NCBI GenBank assembly: GCA_934630515.1
Contig: CAKTVV010000002.1
Span: 186,001 to 250,000 of the forward strand
From: an uncultured Eubacteriales bacterium
GTDB taxonomy: Bacteria; Bacillota; Clostridia; Oscillospirales; Acutalibacteraceae
DNA: 64,000 nt
Reading direction: 5' to 3'
This document shows positions 52,659 through 62,026 of this stretch, in pieces. The notes beneath the pieces were generated by a model, which did not search any database, was not told where the DNA came from, and saw nothing but the letters and a program-made list of their open reading frames with translations. Each line of letters starts with the position of its first letter. Within the stretch, counting starts at the first letter, position 1. Made by a program: the position numbers and the translations under genes.

Positions 52659-53516
52659 TCATTTATCCGGGTAGTTCGTCGATACAAAACGGGAGCGCCA
52701 TTCCACAGGTGTAATGACGGCCATTTGGCGGAATTTGCGAGAAAAATACGAATAGCTGTTATAGCCGCATTTGGCTGCGATCTCAGTCAATTCCATTTTG
52801 TCCTCTTTGATCAAATGCTGAGCGTATTCGATACGACACATATGGATGTAGTCGGTGATTGGCAAACCGAGGTTCTTCTTGAATTTGCGGCACAGATGTG
52901 ATTTGCTGTAGGAGAATCGTTCGGTAAGTTGATCAGTAGTCAGGTCCTCGGTGAAATGTTGTTTGATATAGTCGAGTAGGGCACTAAAACGGTCATCTGT
53001 GCTGGAAAAGAAATAGGTGTTGCTCATATATTGTTGCATCAGGTACGTTACAAGGCGACAAAGTGCTCCTTTTTCTGCGATCGGTTGTACAAGCCCTTTT
53101 TCATCGTGCGCCTGTACAACGGCATTAAACAGCCGATTGGCCTTTTCATCTTGTATTCTGGCTTGAAAATGGCAGGTACCGTTGAGCAGGTCATGCAGCA
53201 GACGCTGCTCAAACGGGGTATCACCGAGAAGCTCCTCCCATTTGAATTGCAATGCACGATACAAACATCCTTGATCCCCTGTCCGACCGGCGTGTACAAC
53301 ATTGGATCCAAATACGACGATATCCCCGGGCACAGCAGTAAAACGTTCGTTTTCATACTCGATATGCAGCTCTCGTTCGTAGATCTGCAGGATCTCAAAA
53401 GCGTCATGCCAATGTGGAATAAACACATTGTCGGCCACTTCGCTTTCATTGTAGATTGACTTAACGATAAAATCTCCGTAACTAACGTAGATTTTTTCCC
53501 TTAAGCGCTCGTCCAT
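52659..53516 (-). CDS. AraC family transcriptional regulator
   Basis: 285 residues: an N-terminal cupin-like sensor domain (FIPHWHDAFEILQIYERELHI, VPGDIVVFGSNVVHAG) and a C-terminal double helix-turn-helix (LTTDQLTERFSYSKSHLCRKF, MELTEIAAKCGYNSYSYFSRKF). Such regulators usually activate sugar-use genes when the sensor binds a sugar. It lies between the alpha-galactosidase and the surface glycan operon, and copies of a common box occur before all three units. Start ATG 53516, with GGAGG upstream. Confidence 0.93.
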   Translation of the reverse strand: MDERLREKIYVSYGDFIVKSIYNESEVADNVFIPHWHDAFEILQIYERELHIEYENERFTAVPGDIVVFGSNVVHAGRTGDQGCLYRALQFKWEELLGDTPFEQRLLHDLLNGTCHFQARIQDEKANRLFNAVVQAHDEKGLVQPIAEKGALCRLVTYLMQQYMSNTYFFSSTDDRFSALLDYIKQHFTEDLTTDQLTERFSYSKSHLCRKFKKNLGLPITDYIHMCRIEYAQHLIKEDKMELTEIAAKCGYNSYSYFSRKFRQMAVITPVEWRSRFVSTNYPDK

Positions 53517-53529
53517 TGGACACCTCCGC

Positions 53530-53545
53530 AAAAAGATGCAAATAA
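53530..53545. promoter_or_regulatory. Regulon box C, in the AraC gene leader
   Basis: AAAAAGATGCAAATAA, identical over 16 bases to 53751-53766 within box B. It sits immediately upstream of the ribosome binding site of the AraC gene, well downstream of its promoter, where binding would repress. Autoregulation is inferred. Confidence 0.6.
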
Positions 53546-53660
53546 TTTACAACTCGCCAGTAATGCATGATGGTGGTATGGTAATGTTGATGCACAACCG
53601 GTGATGAAGGCAACGATGAATTCCTTTTGGCTGTACAAAAGGAACGACAACGGCAGAAAC

Positions 53661-53689
53661 AGTATAGCATAGTTTTATGTAATATGCAA
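53661..53689 (-). promoter_or_regulatory. Promoter of the AraC regulator gene
   Basis: Minus-strand TTGCAT and TATACT with 17-base spacing; leader of about 140 bases. The rest of the gap between this gene and 53858 contains the regulon boxes and no gene. Confidence 0.7.
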
Positions 53690-53737
53690 CGGAAATTGAT
53701 TTTTAGAAAAGTTACTGGTCACGTTTTCCTGCAAAAG

Positions 53738-53770
53738 GGCAAAATCGTTCAAAAAGATGCAAATAACGGT
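53738..53770. promoter_or_regulatory. Regulon box B, upstream of the surface operon
   Basis: Counterpart of box A (GGCAAAATCGT, then TGCAAATA). It ends one base before a poor -35 (TAGAAA, 53772-53777) that is 17 bases from a TAAAAT -10 at 53795-53800. An activator site abutting a weak -35 is the classical position for AraC-type activation. Confidence 0.65.
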
Positions 53771-53857
53771 GTAGAAACAGTTCGGCAATTGCGCTAAAAT
53801 GTAACCATCGGGAGATATCTCCCTATGTCCGTAATGTTAGTATAAGGAGGAAGAAAC

Positions 53858-56800
53858 ATGACGCATCTTGGCAAACCAAGACAGGTCAAGACGATCGCTG
53901 CCATAATGGCGTTCGTTTTGGTCGCCACATCGATCGGGATCGGCGGAAGTGTTTTGGCGGCACCGGAGTCGGTATCGAGCTTCGAGGCTGATTTTTCCGG
54001 TCTGCCGGGCGGTATTGTATCGGTCGAGGACGCAGATACGGTCAAGTACCTGGAGGATCGCTTTCTGTTCTACTCGTTCCAATATTATCCGGGATCCGGG
54101 GACGGCGACCCTCAGTATTTTGAGCGAAACAACGTCAATGGATATCTGATCGACGACGGCGAGAATGGTCAGATCTTTCCGGACACCGGAGCGCACGCCG
54201 CCTATGATATGGACGGCTACGGTACAAATGCCGACAAATCGATACCTATGTGGATGGTGGACGACGAGTGGCTGTATAGTTCTTCCTGGTCGGCCGCTGA
54301 CGCACCGCTTTTCCGCACGGCAGAATTGATGTATCTGCGTGGTGATACGCCCTCCGGCTTCGCCATATTGGAGGATTTCAAACTAGAAACGGACTTTATG
54401 TTCAAGGAAGATGGTGCGCAGGATAGTTTTGCCGTATTCTTCCGGGCCAACTCTGCGGGCAATGTTGCCGACGGTAATGGCCAATCGATGCTTACCTTTA
54501 ATGCAAATGGCGATTTGTTCGTTGGTCGCACGCCGTGGCATAACACGCTGCAATATAACGATACACTGAAGGCGGCGAACGGTAGCCGTGTGTCACTTGA
54601 ACGTGGGCATGCTTATCATTTGTCGGTAACTTTGCGAGGTCACTCCCTTACTTTCAACATAAAAGATGCCGGCAAAGAGATTGCTGTCTATGCAGCAAAC
54701 GATATCCAAAGTACTGAAGGAAGCCAAGGTGGCTATCTTGCATTTTCCGGGTCTAACGGCGGCGTGAAATATGCGAATATCAGTGTAGATCGCTACGGGA
54801 GCGATGGCACCGTATTGGACTTCGATGATCTGACGGATGGTTATGGCTTCGGGATAAACGGTCGCGCCTATATTTGTGCCAGAACGAAATATGTGTGCAA
54901 GGAGGGCGGCGGTCAAGCCTGGTGGGAGCAGTATTATTACCGCGAGTCAGGCGCTGCTTATGAGTTTGATTATACGAAGCGCAGTGGCGAGGCCAATAGT
55001 TGGCTTGGTATGGATTCTGCTAAAGCTGCGGCTGCAGATCTCGGCGCACATTTCAACGTGTATCATGATCAAAATGTGAACGGTACACACAAATTCGTCA
55101 AGGCGCCGGAGTTCTTCAGCCACCATGTGGCATCCGGTATCAGCGATGGCTACTATGGCGCAATGTATATTGCTAATGGCGGTCGCTTGCTGGCATTTCT
55201 TGATGTACATGGGCAACAGCTGCTCAAGCAGAATATGTCCCTTGTCCCGAAAACAGGTAACGGAAGCGAATTCGTGACCGAAAATTTTGAAACGAAGTTT
55301 TCGCCTATCTTGTTCAGCGATAACCCGGAGCAGACTGTTTCGCTCAGCTTTCGTTCTCAGTCGGCCGGTCAGTCGATCAATGATTCTGTGACTGGCGGCT
55401 ATGCCGATAAGGTGACTATCCACTTTACCGGCACCGGTTTTGCGCTGTTCGACGGCGAAAGTTCCTCGTTGTCTGGGATCGGTTATACCCCATGGAATGG
55501 TGGAAAAGTATTGTCTGGTGCTGTGGCAAATATCTATGTCAAAGTCGTTGGTGATAAACTGTGGATGCATGTGACGAACGACGGCGGTGAGATATTGTAC
55601 GATAATAGCGATACGCCGATCGCACTGAAAACAGGCGGTGGCGGGTATCTGTACTACACCGCGAATGACCAGTTTGCTTACTTCACCTCGCTTGCCTGTC
55701 GGCGGTTGGACAGAAACGGCAATGCAGCTGATTGGAACAGTTCCGATACGGTCGAGATCGCAAGGGTGCTGACGCAGCTCGACGATGCGACGATCGATCG
55801 TAACAAGGGCGAGCGCTTGGCACTGCCTACTACACTCTCCGGTGCAGATAAAAACGGGAACAAATATCCCCTCAAGGTAAAATGGGTATGTGAAGATTAT
55901 CGATCCTATAAAGAGGGCACGTTTACTTTTACGGCGGCTCCCGCCGATGCCTCATTCACCTTTGCTACCGACGCCGCTGCAAAGATAAAGGTGACAAATA
56001 TGATCGACGGCGATTTCAATGCCGAAACCTCGCGCAAGTACTATTTCGACAGCGCAGAAGATCTGAAGGATTTTGTGTGTCACAATTCTTTATTGGATCT
56101 ATCAAAAAATACGGAATATTATGATGTGAAGATGACAGAGGTTGATCCGCTGGACTACTGGGATCTTGTGGGCGGACGAGTGCTTTCTACCTATAGCCGG
56201 ACATTCAACGGCGGGTGGAACGGGATCAGCCGGGCCAGTGATGTATCGACGATGGTGCTTGCGGATGACGATGTGGCACTGATCAATTATAAGTTGGAGA
56301 TCGATTATCAGCACGGATCCGACTGGTGGTATCCGTATGTATTGTACGGTGTGCAGGATCCGGCGCAATTCTTCGGTAGGGTGTATGTTTCTCCTACTCA
56401 AGGGGATAAGGTCACCGGCAATGCAACAGATCTCGCTTTTGACGATCAGACCAAGCGTGGCGGTGTGTATACCTATCTGGAAGTCGAGGGCAACTTTAAC
56501 TTCTGGGGTGCGATCCAAGGGGATGAGTACGGCCGGATCATCTACGACAGAGACATCACGGATGGACAGGATTTCATTCAGACCTATGACCGCAATCCGG
56601 TGCATCACATGACGATCACCGTAGTAAACGGTAGCGTCGGTGTGCAGGTCGATGATTCGGATATCTATTATGCCGAATTGGACGATATCGCCTTGGGCGG
56701 TTATGTCGGCTTCGGCTCTTGCGGCAACGGCGTATCTTTTTCGGGACTGAAGATCACGGCACTGGATGAATTTGGCGAGCCGATGCGCCTTGCCGATGCC

Positions 56801-56902
56801 GAAAAGGGCTTTGCTCCCAAACCGACACCGGATACCTATGCCGGCTGGCAGCCGTCCGAAACAGATTGGGTATTCGATTGGAAACCCCCGTATTTTTATT
56901 GA
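53858..56902 (+). CDS. Large secreted multi-domain carbohydrate-binding-type protein
   Basis: 1014 residues with a signal peptide (to about residue 34, SVLA/AP). I see three related beta-sandwich modules whose ends share a GGY(L/V)-x-F/Y ... F/Y-x-x-L/I pattern: GGYLAFSGSNGGVKYANISVDR, GGYLYYTANDQFAYFTSLACRR and GGYVGFGSCGNGVSFSGLKI (each quoted in part). They look like LamG/DUF1080-type jelly rolls. Between modules two and three is an Ig-like domain (LPTTLSGADKNGNKYPLKVKW). No catalytic motif recognised, no LPXTG or C-terminal anchor. First gene of the surface operon; AAGGAGG precedes the ATG. A glycan-binding role is inferred. Confidence 0.7.
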   Translation: MTHLGKPRQVKTIAAIMAFVLVATSIGIGGSVLAAPESVSSFEADFSGLPGGIVSVEDADTVKYLEDRFLFYSFQYYPGSGDGDPQYFERNNVNGYLIDDGENGQIFPDTGAHAAYDMDGYGTNADKSIPMWMVDDEWLYSSSWSAADAPLFRTAELMYLRGDTPSGFAILEDFKLETDFMFKEDGAQDSFAVFFRANSAGNVADGNGQSMLTFNANGDLFVGRTPWHNTLQYNDTLKAANGSRVSLERGHAYHLSVTLRGHSLTFNIKDAGKEIAVYAANDIQSTEGSQGGYLAFSGSNGGVKYANISVDRYGSDGTVLDFDDLTDGYGFGINGRAYICARTKYVCKEGGGQAWWEQYYYRESGAAYEFDYTKRSGEANSWLGMDSAKAAAADLGAHFNVYHDQNVNGTHKFVKAPEFFSHHVASGISDGYYGAMYIANGGRLLAFLDVHGQQLLKQNMSLVPKTGNGSEFVTENFETKFSPILFSDNPEQTVSLSFRSQSAGQSINDSVTGGYADKVTIHFTGTGFALFDGESSSLSGIGYTPWNGGKVLSGAVANIYVKVVGDKLWMHVTNDGGEILYDNSDTPIALKTGGGGYLYYTANDQFAYFTSLACRRLDRNGNAADWNSSDTVEIARVLTQLDDATIDRNKGERLALPTTLSGADKNGNKYPLKVKWVCEDYRSYKEGTFTFTAAPADASFTFATDAAAKIKVTNMIDGDFNAETSRKYYFDSAEDLKDFVCHNSLLDLSKNTEYYDVKMTEVDPLDYWDLVGGRVLSTYSRTFNGGWNGISRASDVSTMVLADDDVALINYKLEIDYQHGSDWWYPYVLYGVQDPAQFFGRVYVSPTQGDKVTGNATDLAFDDQTKRGGVYTYLEVEGNFNFWGAIQGDEYGRIIYDRDITDGQDFIQTYDRNPVHHMTITVVNGSVGVQVDDSDIYYAELDDIALGGYVGFGSCGNGVSFSGLKITALDEFGEPMRLADAEKGFAPKPTPDTYAGWQPSETDWVFDWKPPYFY

Positions 56903-56930
56903 TGCGGGATAGAGAAAGGAGAACTTTACC

Positions 56931-58607
56931 ATGACAAAAAAGCTTCGGGCGCTCGCATTGCTGCTGAGTGCGGTCATACTCTGCTCCTTGGCGGGCTGTA
57001 GTCTGACCAGAACCGACACCTCGGATATTTATTCCGAATGGACCGAGAACATTACCCGTCCGGGTCAGTCCGATGCCAGCGGGGATACCGGCACGACCGA
57101 TGCCAACGGGAGCAAGGTCAATACGACCAAGAACAACGGAAAAAACAACAGCACGAGCAGCGGTACGAATATCGATGCCACCCACACCACCCGCAAGCCG
57201 GGCAGCCCCACATTGGATTTCACCCCGGCGGCCGATAAGGGCGCGGATTACAGCGTTAAGGGCACGGTCACGATAGCCGTGGATACCGCCCGTCCGACTG
57301 ACTACGATGCCATGTTTGATGTGATGCAAAAATTGTATCCCAATGTTAAAATCAAGTTTGATTATTGGGCGCATAACGACAGCGACAGCTCTCTGGAATA
57401 CCTGACGACCCGTGCGGCTACCGGCAAGATGGCGGACATCATCTTTGACGATGCCGGCTGTCTGCCCAGTTACGTCATGCAGGGCTGGGTATATCCGATC
57501 ACCAAGTTCGTCAACGCAGATGCGGAGGCTTCTAACCTGCCGGCGAACCTGCGCAAAGACTATACCTATTGCGGTGAGCTGTATGCCCTGCCAAACTCGG
57601 CGCATTTTGATGTGGAAGTATTCAATGTCGATCTGCTGAACAAGCTCGGCATGAAAGTGCCCAATATGACCTGGACGATGGACGATTACGAGAAATACCT
57701 GCGTCAGGCGGCGTCCAAATACAGTAAAGATAAGCTTTGCGTCGGCACCGCGACTCTTGGGGATGCACACACCCGTTATGCCTGGTATTCCTCCATGCAA
57801 AAGGGCGCGCATTACGGTCAGTGGGGATATGATTATAACACTCAGCAGGTAGACGCCTCTCTTCTGATCGAGGGAACGAAAAAGGCTTATTATTGGCGCA
57901 CGATGACCCCCGGCGTCGAGGCGTGGTATGAACAGACGCAGAAAGGCTCCAATGGCGTAACGCAGCTCGAGAGCAATCTCGGACTGAGCGATTATAGCGC
58001 AGCTTTTACCTCCGGTAAAGCGCTGCTCATGGATTGGAATACCGGTGGCACGAACAAGACGAGCCTGAAGTACAAGTTCAAGTCTGCGGTCGTTCCCACG
58101 CCGAACACGAACGGTCGCTTGTCTATGCATGTGGACTGCAGCTTTATGACGACGGCCTGCAAAGAGGAAAATGCTGCAGCGGCTTATCAATTGCTCCGCT
58201 TTATGACGATCTCTACCAACGGTAACCTTGCTCGCCTGACGATGTACGAGGATTCGCAGAAAGGCAAGTATTCACTCAACAGTCGGATCTATTATCCCAC
58301 CACGACCAGCAAAGCGGTGATCGATAAGTTTAACAAGATGTCTGTTGTCACGGAGACCGATAAATACCTGGTGGCGAATATCTCGAATTCTTCTCGTTAT
58401 GATGTTCATAAGCTTGTGCCGAATATGTATGACAGCTTCTTCAAAACAGCTGCCTATGCGTATAACGACATCATGTCCGGCAAGGACAAGACCGGAGCCG
58501 GTATGACAGAGGCGGTCAATAAATGGAACGCCATGATCAAAACAAACATTGATCAGATGAATACTGAGATCAAGAAGGTGCAGACGGAGTTCAATAAGAC
58601 CCATTGA
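56931..58607 (+). CDS. Carbohydrate-type ABC substrate-binding lipoprotein
   Basis: 558 residues. Lipobox LAGC with the lipidated cysteine at residue 23, then an unusually long Thr/Ser/Asn/Gly linker to about residue 100, and a binding-protein domain (GTVTIAVDTARPTDYDAMFDVM, FDDAGCLPSYVMQGWVYPI, LLMDWNTGGTN). The linker would hold the binding domain away from the membrane, perhaps across the cell wall. No permease or ATPase genes are seen nearby up to the window edge. AAAGGAGAA precedes the ATG; 28 bases after the previous gene. Confidence 0.85.
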   Translation: MTKKLRALALLLSAVILCSLAGCSLTRTDTSDIYSEWTENITRPGQSDASGDTGTTDANGSKVNTTKNNGKNNSTSSGTNIDATHTTRKPGSPTLDFTPAADKGADYSVKGTVTIAVDTARPTDYDAMFDVMQKLYPNVKIKFDYWAHNDSDSSLEYLTTRAATGKMADIIFDDAGCLPSYVMQGWVYPITKFVNADAEASNLPANLRKDYTYCGELYALPNSAHFDVEVFNVDLLNKLGMKVPNMTWTMDDYEKYLRQAASKYSKDKLCVGTATLGDAHTRYAWYSSMQKGAHYGQWGYDYNTQQVDASLLIEGTKKAYYWRTMTPGVEAWYEQTQKGSNGVTQLESNLGLSDYSAAFTSGKALLMDWNTGGTNKTSLKYKFKSAVVPTPNTNGRLSMHVDCSFMTTACKEENAAAAYQLLRFMTISTNGNLARLTMYEDSQKGKYSLNSRIYYPTTTSKAVIDKFNKMSVVTETDKYLVANISNSSRYDVHKLVPNMYDSFFKTAAYAYNDIMSGKDKTGAGMTEAVNKWNAMIKTNIDQMNTEIKKVQTEFNKTH

Positions 58608-58625
58608 GCAAGTAACGACAGTGAC

Positions 58626-58651
58626 CCGCCCCGGGACGGATCCCGGGGCGG
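58626..58651 (+). repeat. Intercistronic GC-rich hairpin
   Basis: CCGCCCCGGGA and TCCCGGGGCGG, a perfect 11-bp stem with a 4-base loop, between the binding-protein and GH31 genes. There is no T run, so a role in mRNA stability is more likely than termination. Confidence 0.75.
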
Positions 58652-58669
58652 CAGGATGGGGGCGTTAGT

Positions 58670-61600
58670 TTGAAAAAAACCTTAAAGCGGTTGATCGCTG
58701 CCGTTTGCGGTACGGTCATCACCTTAACAGCTACTCTGTCCGTTTCGGCAACTACGCTGAAAACGGAATGGCCCGGTGTGAAGATCCCGACCCCGAAAAA
58801 CTATACCTGGTATGCGCTCGGAGCAGCAACCGGCACCCAAAAGGATACGAATTATTTCGTGATCGACACAAAGGCCGGAGAGCATGCCGAGTCGTTGTAT
58901 GTGTCTTTTCCCAAAGAGGGCGGTTTCCGTATCCAGTCGCTGCATGAGCTGCAAAAAGAGAACGGCGCTACCAAACCGGAGGTAAGCAATGTCGGTCTGT
59001 TTGAGCCGTCTGCACTGGAAAAAATTACCTATACGACCGACGGCGACGCCGTTAAAATGACGGGCACAGACGGCACGGTGGTCAAATATACGCAGGGTGA
59101 CAGCGGCTTTGCGCTGACGATTTATAAAGCAAATGACGACAAGGTCGTATCGCTGACAAACAAGCAGTTCTCTTTTGCCTACAACCGTAAAGGTGAGGTC
59201 ATCCGCTCGATGGTGGAGTTTCCGCTGGCGGACAAAGAGGCGATTTATGGCGGCGGTGAGCGCTATAACGGCGCAAACCAAGTAGGTAAAACTATTTCGT
59301 TGACGAATTTGGATTGCTGGTCGCAGCCGGAGTATTCCTACAACAATGTGCCGCTGTTCCACAGCAACCGCGGATATTCCGTCTGGTTCAATATGACATA
59401 TGTTGGCGAGGCGGATATCGGCGATACGAACAGCCACAAGTATTCCGTCAAATTTGACGGCTCGAAGCTCGACCTGTATCTGTGGCAGGGCATGCCGCTT
59501 GACAATCTGAAAAAGTACACCGCACTGACGGGCACTTCGGGCGTATCGGAAACCTGGACTTACGGTTTTTGGACCGGCGCACAGAATGAGGCCTTTGAGA
59601 AAACCGAGCTGGCGAATACCTACGCAAATATTATGGCGCTGATCAATGGATACAAAGAGCATTATAACTTTTATCCCGATGCCTGCTACGCAGAGGGCGC
59701 AGCGGCCCGCAACGCACAGGTAACAAGCTTTTTGCGGCGCAACAATGTGAAACCACTGGGATGGTTCTCTCCTGACGTGTGGAAGGACCTGGGGCTCGGT
59801 ACGATCTATGATATTTTGCCGACACACAGTGAGCTGCCGATCATTGACACGAACGGAAATGTGATCGATTCCGGCCATCCCTTCGGGTACGACACGACAT
59901 TCTTTAAGAAATACGGCAAATACCGTATCACAAGCAAAAACTATATCGATTTTTCCAACCCCTCGTCGGTGGAAATGATCACCGCTGCCTGGCAGCAGTA
60001 TTGGGACTGGGGCATTTCCGGTTCGATGGTCGATTTCGGCGAATGGTATCCCTTCACGGCAACCTATTTTAACGGTCTGAGCGGCGATGAGATGCACAAT
60101 CTGATGTCCTATTACTACGCCAAGGCGAGCTATGAAGCGTGGACGGCTGGGCGGAGCAACGACTATGTCCTGTTCCAGCGCTCCGGCTGTGCCGGCAGTC
60201 AGTATTATTCCGGTAATTTCCTTGGCGACAATGTTAGTGAGTATGTCGGTAAGGACGGCAATGGTTATAACGCCGTGATCAGCGCTATGATCTCTATGGG
60301 CGCCAGCGGCTTTAATCTGTACGGTGCCGATCTCGGCGGTTTGGGCGGCACACCCAGCAACGATCTGTGGAACCGCTGGGTGTCCCTTTCGCTCTTCTCC
60401 CCCTACATGCGGCAACACGGTTCTGTGATTCACCAACCGTGGAATTACGGCATGCTGGCGACGCAGAATTTCGGCAAGGTGTATTATCTGCGTAAGAATT
60501 TGGTTCCCACGATCGAAAGCGCCGCCATCCAAGCGGAGAAGACCTCTGACCCGATCATCAAGGGCATGGTTATGGCGTATCCATACCAGCTTTCGTTGGC
60601 AAATGTGGAGAACCAGTATCTCTTCTGCGATGATTTCCTGGTTTGCCCCGTCACGACGGAGGATGTGTATTACCAGAAGGTCAGCTTGCCCAAAGGCTCT
60701 ACTTGGTATGAGCTGAACACTTACAGGGCTTATGATGGTGGTCAGACCTTTGATGCCGAGGCTCCCACCTCGGATTTCCCGGTGTATATCAAAGGCGGCG
60801 CCGTCAAGGCGATCGATCTGCCCGAAAGCATGAAGCTGGGCGCCGAGATGCACGACGACAGCAACGACGAGTTTACGAACCTGCCGGCGCTGCTGATCAC
60901 CCCGCCCGACAAGGACAATACCGTTGTTATCTACGATAAGCAGGGGGCATCTACGGATTATCACACCTACAATGCCAAAGAGGAAACCTATGTGAATGCC
61001 AAGACCTCCGACACGGTCTTTACGGTGACGAACAGCGACGGTTCGGCGCGCAGCATCATTCTGGCCCTTGGCGTGACCGCTGCCGGCATCGAGGTGGATG
61101 GCAAAGCGCTCAATCGGCTGTATGATATGCCAAACTATCCGGCCAAGCAGTATGGCTACTATGTAGATGCGGATGGACTGACCACAATCTATGCCCCCGC
61201 CGGATGGAAGACTCTGACCGTCAAAAAAGGCTCCGTCAAGTCCTCTGCCGTGAAGCTCTCCGGTGTTGGCTCGGATGCCGCAGAGATGGCCGCAATGTTC
61301 GATGGCGATGTGACCACCTCCTTTGAGCTGCCCCGTTCTACCGGCGCCTATACGACTGTTCAGCTGGCCAACACCACCAAGATCGACCGTGTGAAGATCG
61401 ACTGGGCCGTAGGTTTCAGCAACAGTTACGACGTCGAATATTCGACGGATGGCGAAAGCTGGTCGATCATCCTGCCGCAGGGCAGCAATCAGCACACCGT
61501 CGTGGATGGCGGCGGCTCCCGTGACGATATCCATTTTGCTCCGGTCGAGGCGAAGTATCTGCGTATCCGTACCGTGCAGGCCGGTGATGCCGGCATGCCG

Positions 61601-61954
61601 AAGGTGTACTCGTTTGCCGCTTACGAAGCTGTGGAGAAAGTAATCAACGACCCATCGACGGATGATCCCGGCAACAACGGCAAGTGGGATGACTTTGACG
61701 ACAACAAGTACGATGACAATGTATCGTGGGATGGCAACAACAGCGACGATACTCCAGATGACTCCGACAATGTCGAGGTCGTCAAGAAGAAAAGCAAGCG
61801 CACTGTGTTCAATACTAAACTCACGCCTTTTGCTATCGTGCTGATCGCAGCCGGCTGTGTGCTGGTACTTAGCGGCGGTACATTCGTCATTATTCTGCTC
61901 GTCAAGAGAAAGAAGAAAAAGGACCAAGAGGCGGAACCTCCCGCTACAGTATGA
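58670..61954 (+). CDS. Membrane-anchored GH31 glycosidase with C-terminal F5/8C (CBM32-like) domain
   Basis: 1094 residues: signal peptide (to about residue 30), GH31 domain, a discoidin-like module (about residues 855-985), an Asp/Asn-rich spacer, and a C-terminal transmembrane helix (about 1052-1078) with a KRKKKKD tail. The nucleophile is D455 in SMVDFGEWYPF and the acid/base D520 in FLGDN; the VDFGEW form resembles sulfoquinovosidase/alpha-xylosidase-type GH31 enzymes more than maltases. It starts at TTG 58670 behind a GGGGG site, a low-efficiency arrangement. The enzyme would work outside the cell, held at the membrane. Substrate specificity is not certain. Confidence 0.85.
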   Translation: MKKTLKRLIAAVCGTVITLTATLSVSATTLKTEWPGVKIPTPKNYTWYALGAATGTQKDTNYFVIDTKAGEHAESLYVSFPKEGGFRIQSLHELQKENGATKPEVSNVGLFEPSALEKITYTTDGDAVKMTGTDGTVVKYTQGDSGFALTIYKANDDKVVSLTNKQFSFAYNRKGEVIRSMVEFPLADKEAIYGGGERYNGANQVGKTISLTNLDCWSQPEYSYNNVPLFHSNRGYSVWFNMTYVGEADIGDTNSHKYSVKFDGSKLDLYLWQGMPLDNLKKYTALTGTSGVSETWTYGFWTGAQNEAFEKTELANTYANIMALINGYKEHYNFYPDACYAEGAAARNAQVTSFLRRNNVKPLGWFSPDVWKDLGLGTIYDILPTHSELPIIDTNGNVIDSGHPFGYDTTFFKKYGKYRITSKNYIDFSNPSSVEMITAAWQQYWDWGISGSMVDFGEWYPFTATYFNGLSGDEMHNLMSYYYAKASYEAWTAGRSNDYVLFQRSGCAGSQYYSGNFLGDNVSEYVGKDGNGYNAVISAMISMGASGFNLYGADLGGLGGTPSNDLWNRWVSLSLFSPYMRQHGSVIHQPWNYGMLATQNFGKVYYLRKNLVPTIESAAIQAEKTSDPIIKGMVMAYPYQLSLANVENQYLFCDDFLVCPVTTEDVYYQKVSLPKGSTWYELNTYRAYDGGQTFDAEAPTSDFPVYIKGGAVKAIDLPESMKLGAEMHDDSNDEFTNLPALLITPPDKDNTVVIYDKQGASTDYHTYNAKEETYVNAKTSDTVFTVTNSDGSARSIILALGVTAAGIEVDGKALNRLYDMPNYPAKQYGYYVDADGLTTIYAPAGWKTLTVKKGSVKSSAVKLSGVGSDAAEMAAMFDGDVTTSFELPRSTGAYTTVQLANTTKIDRVKIDWAVGFSNSYDVEYSTDGESWSIILPQGSNQHTVVDGGGSRDDIHFAPVEAKYLRIRTVQAGDAGMPKVYSFAAYEAVEKVINDPSTDDPGNNGKWDDFDDNKYDDNVSWDGNNSDDTPDDSDNVEVVKKKSKRTVFNTKLTPFAIVLIAAGCVLVLSGGTFVIILLVKRKKKKDQEAEPPATV

Positions 61955-62026
61955 TCCATGGCGGGATTCCGATAACTGCGGCTATATGCCTTCAGTGTCC
62001 TCACAGTGTCAGCAGGTGGTAGAGAG

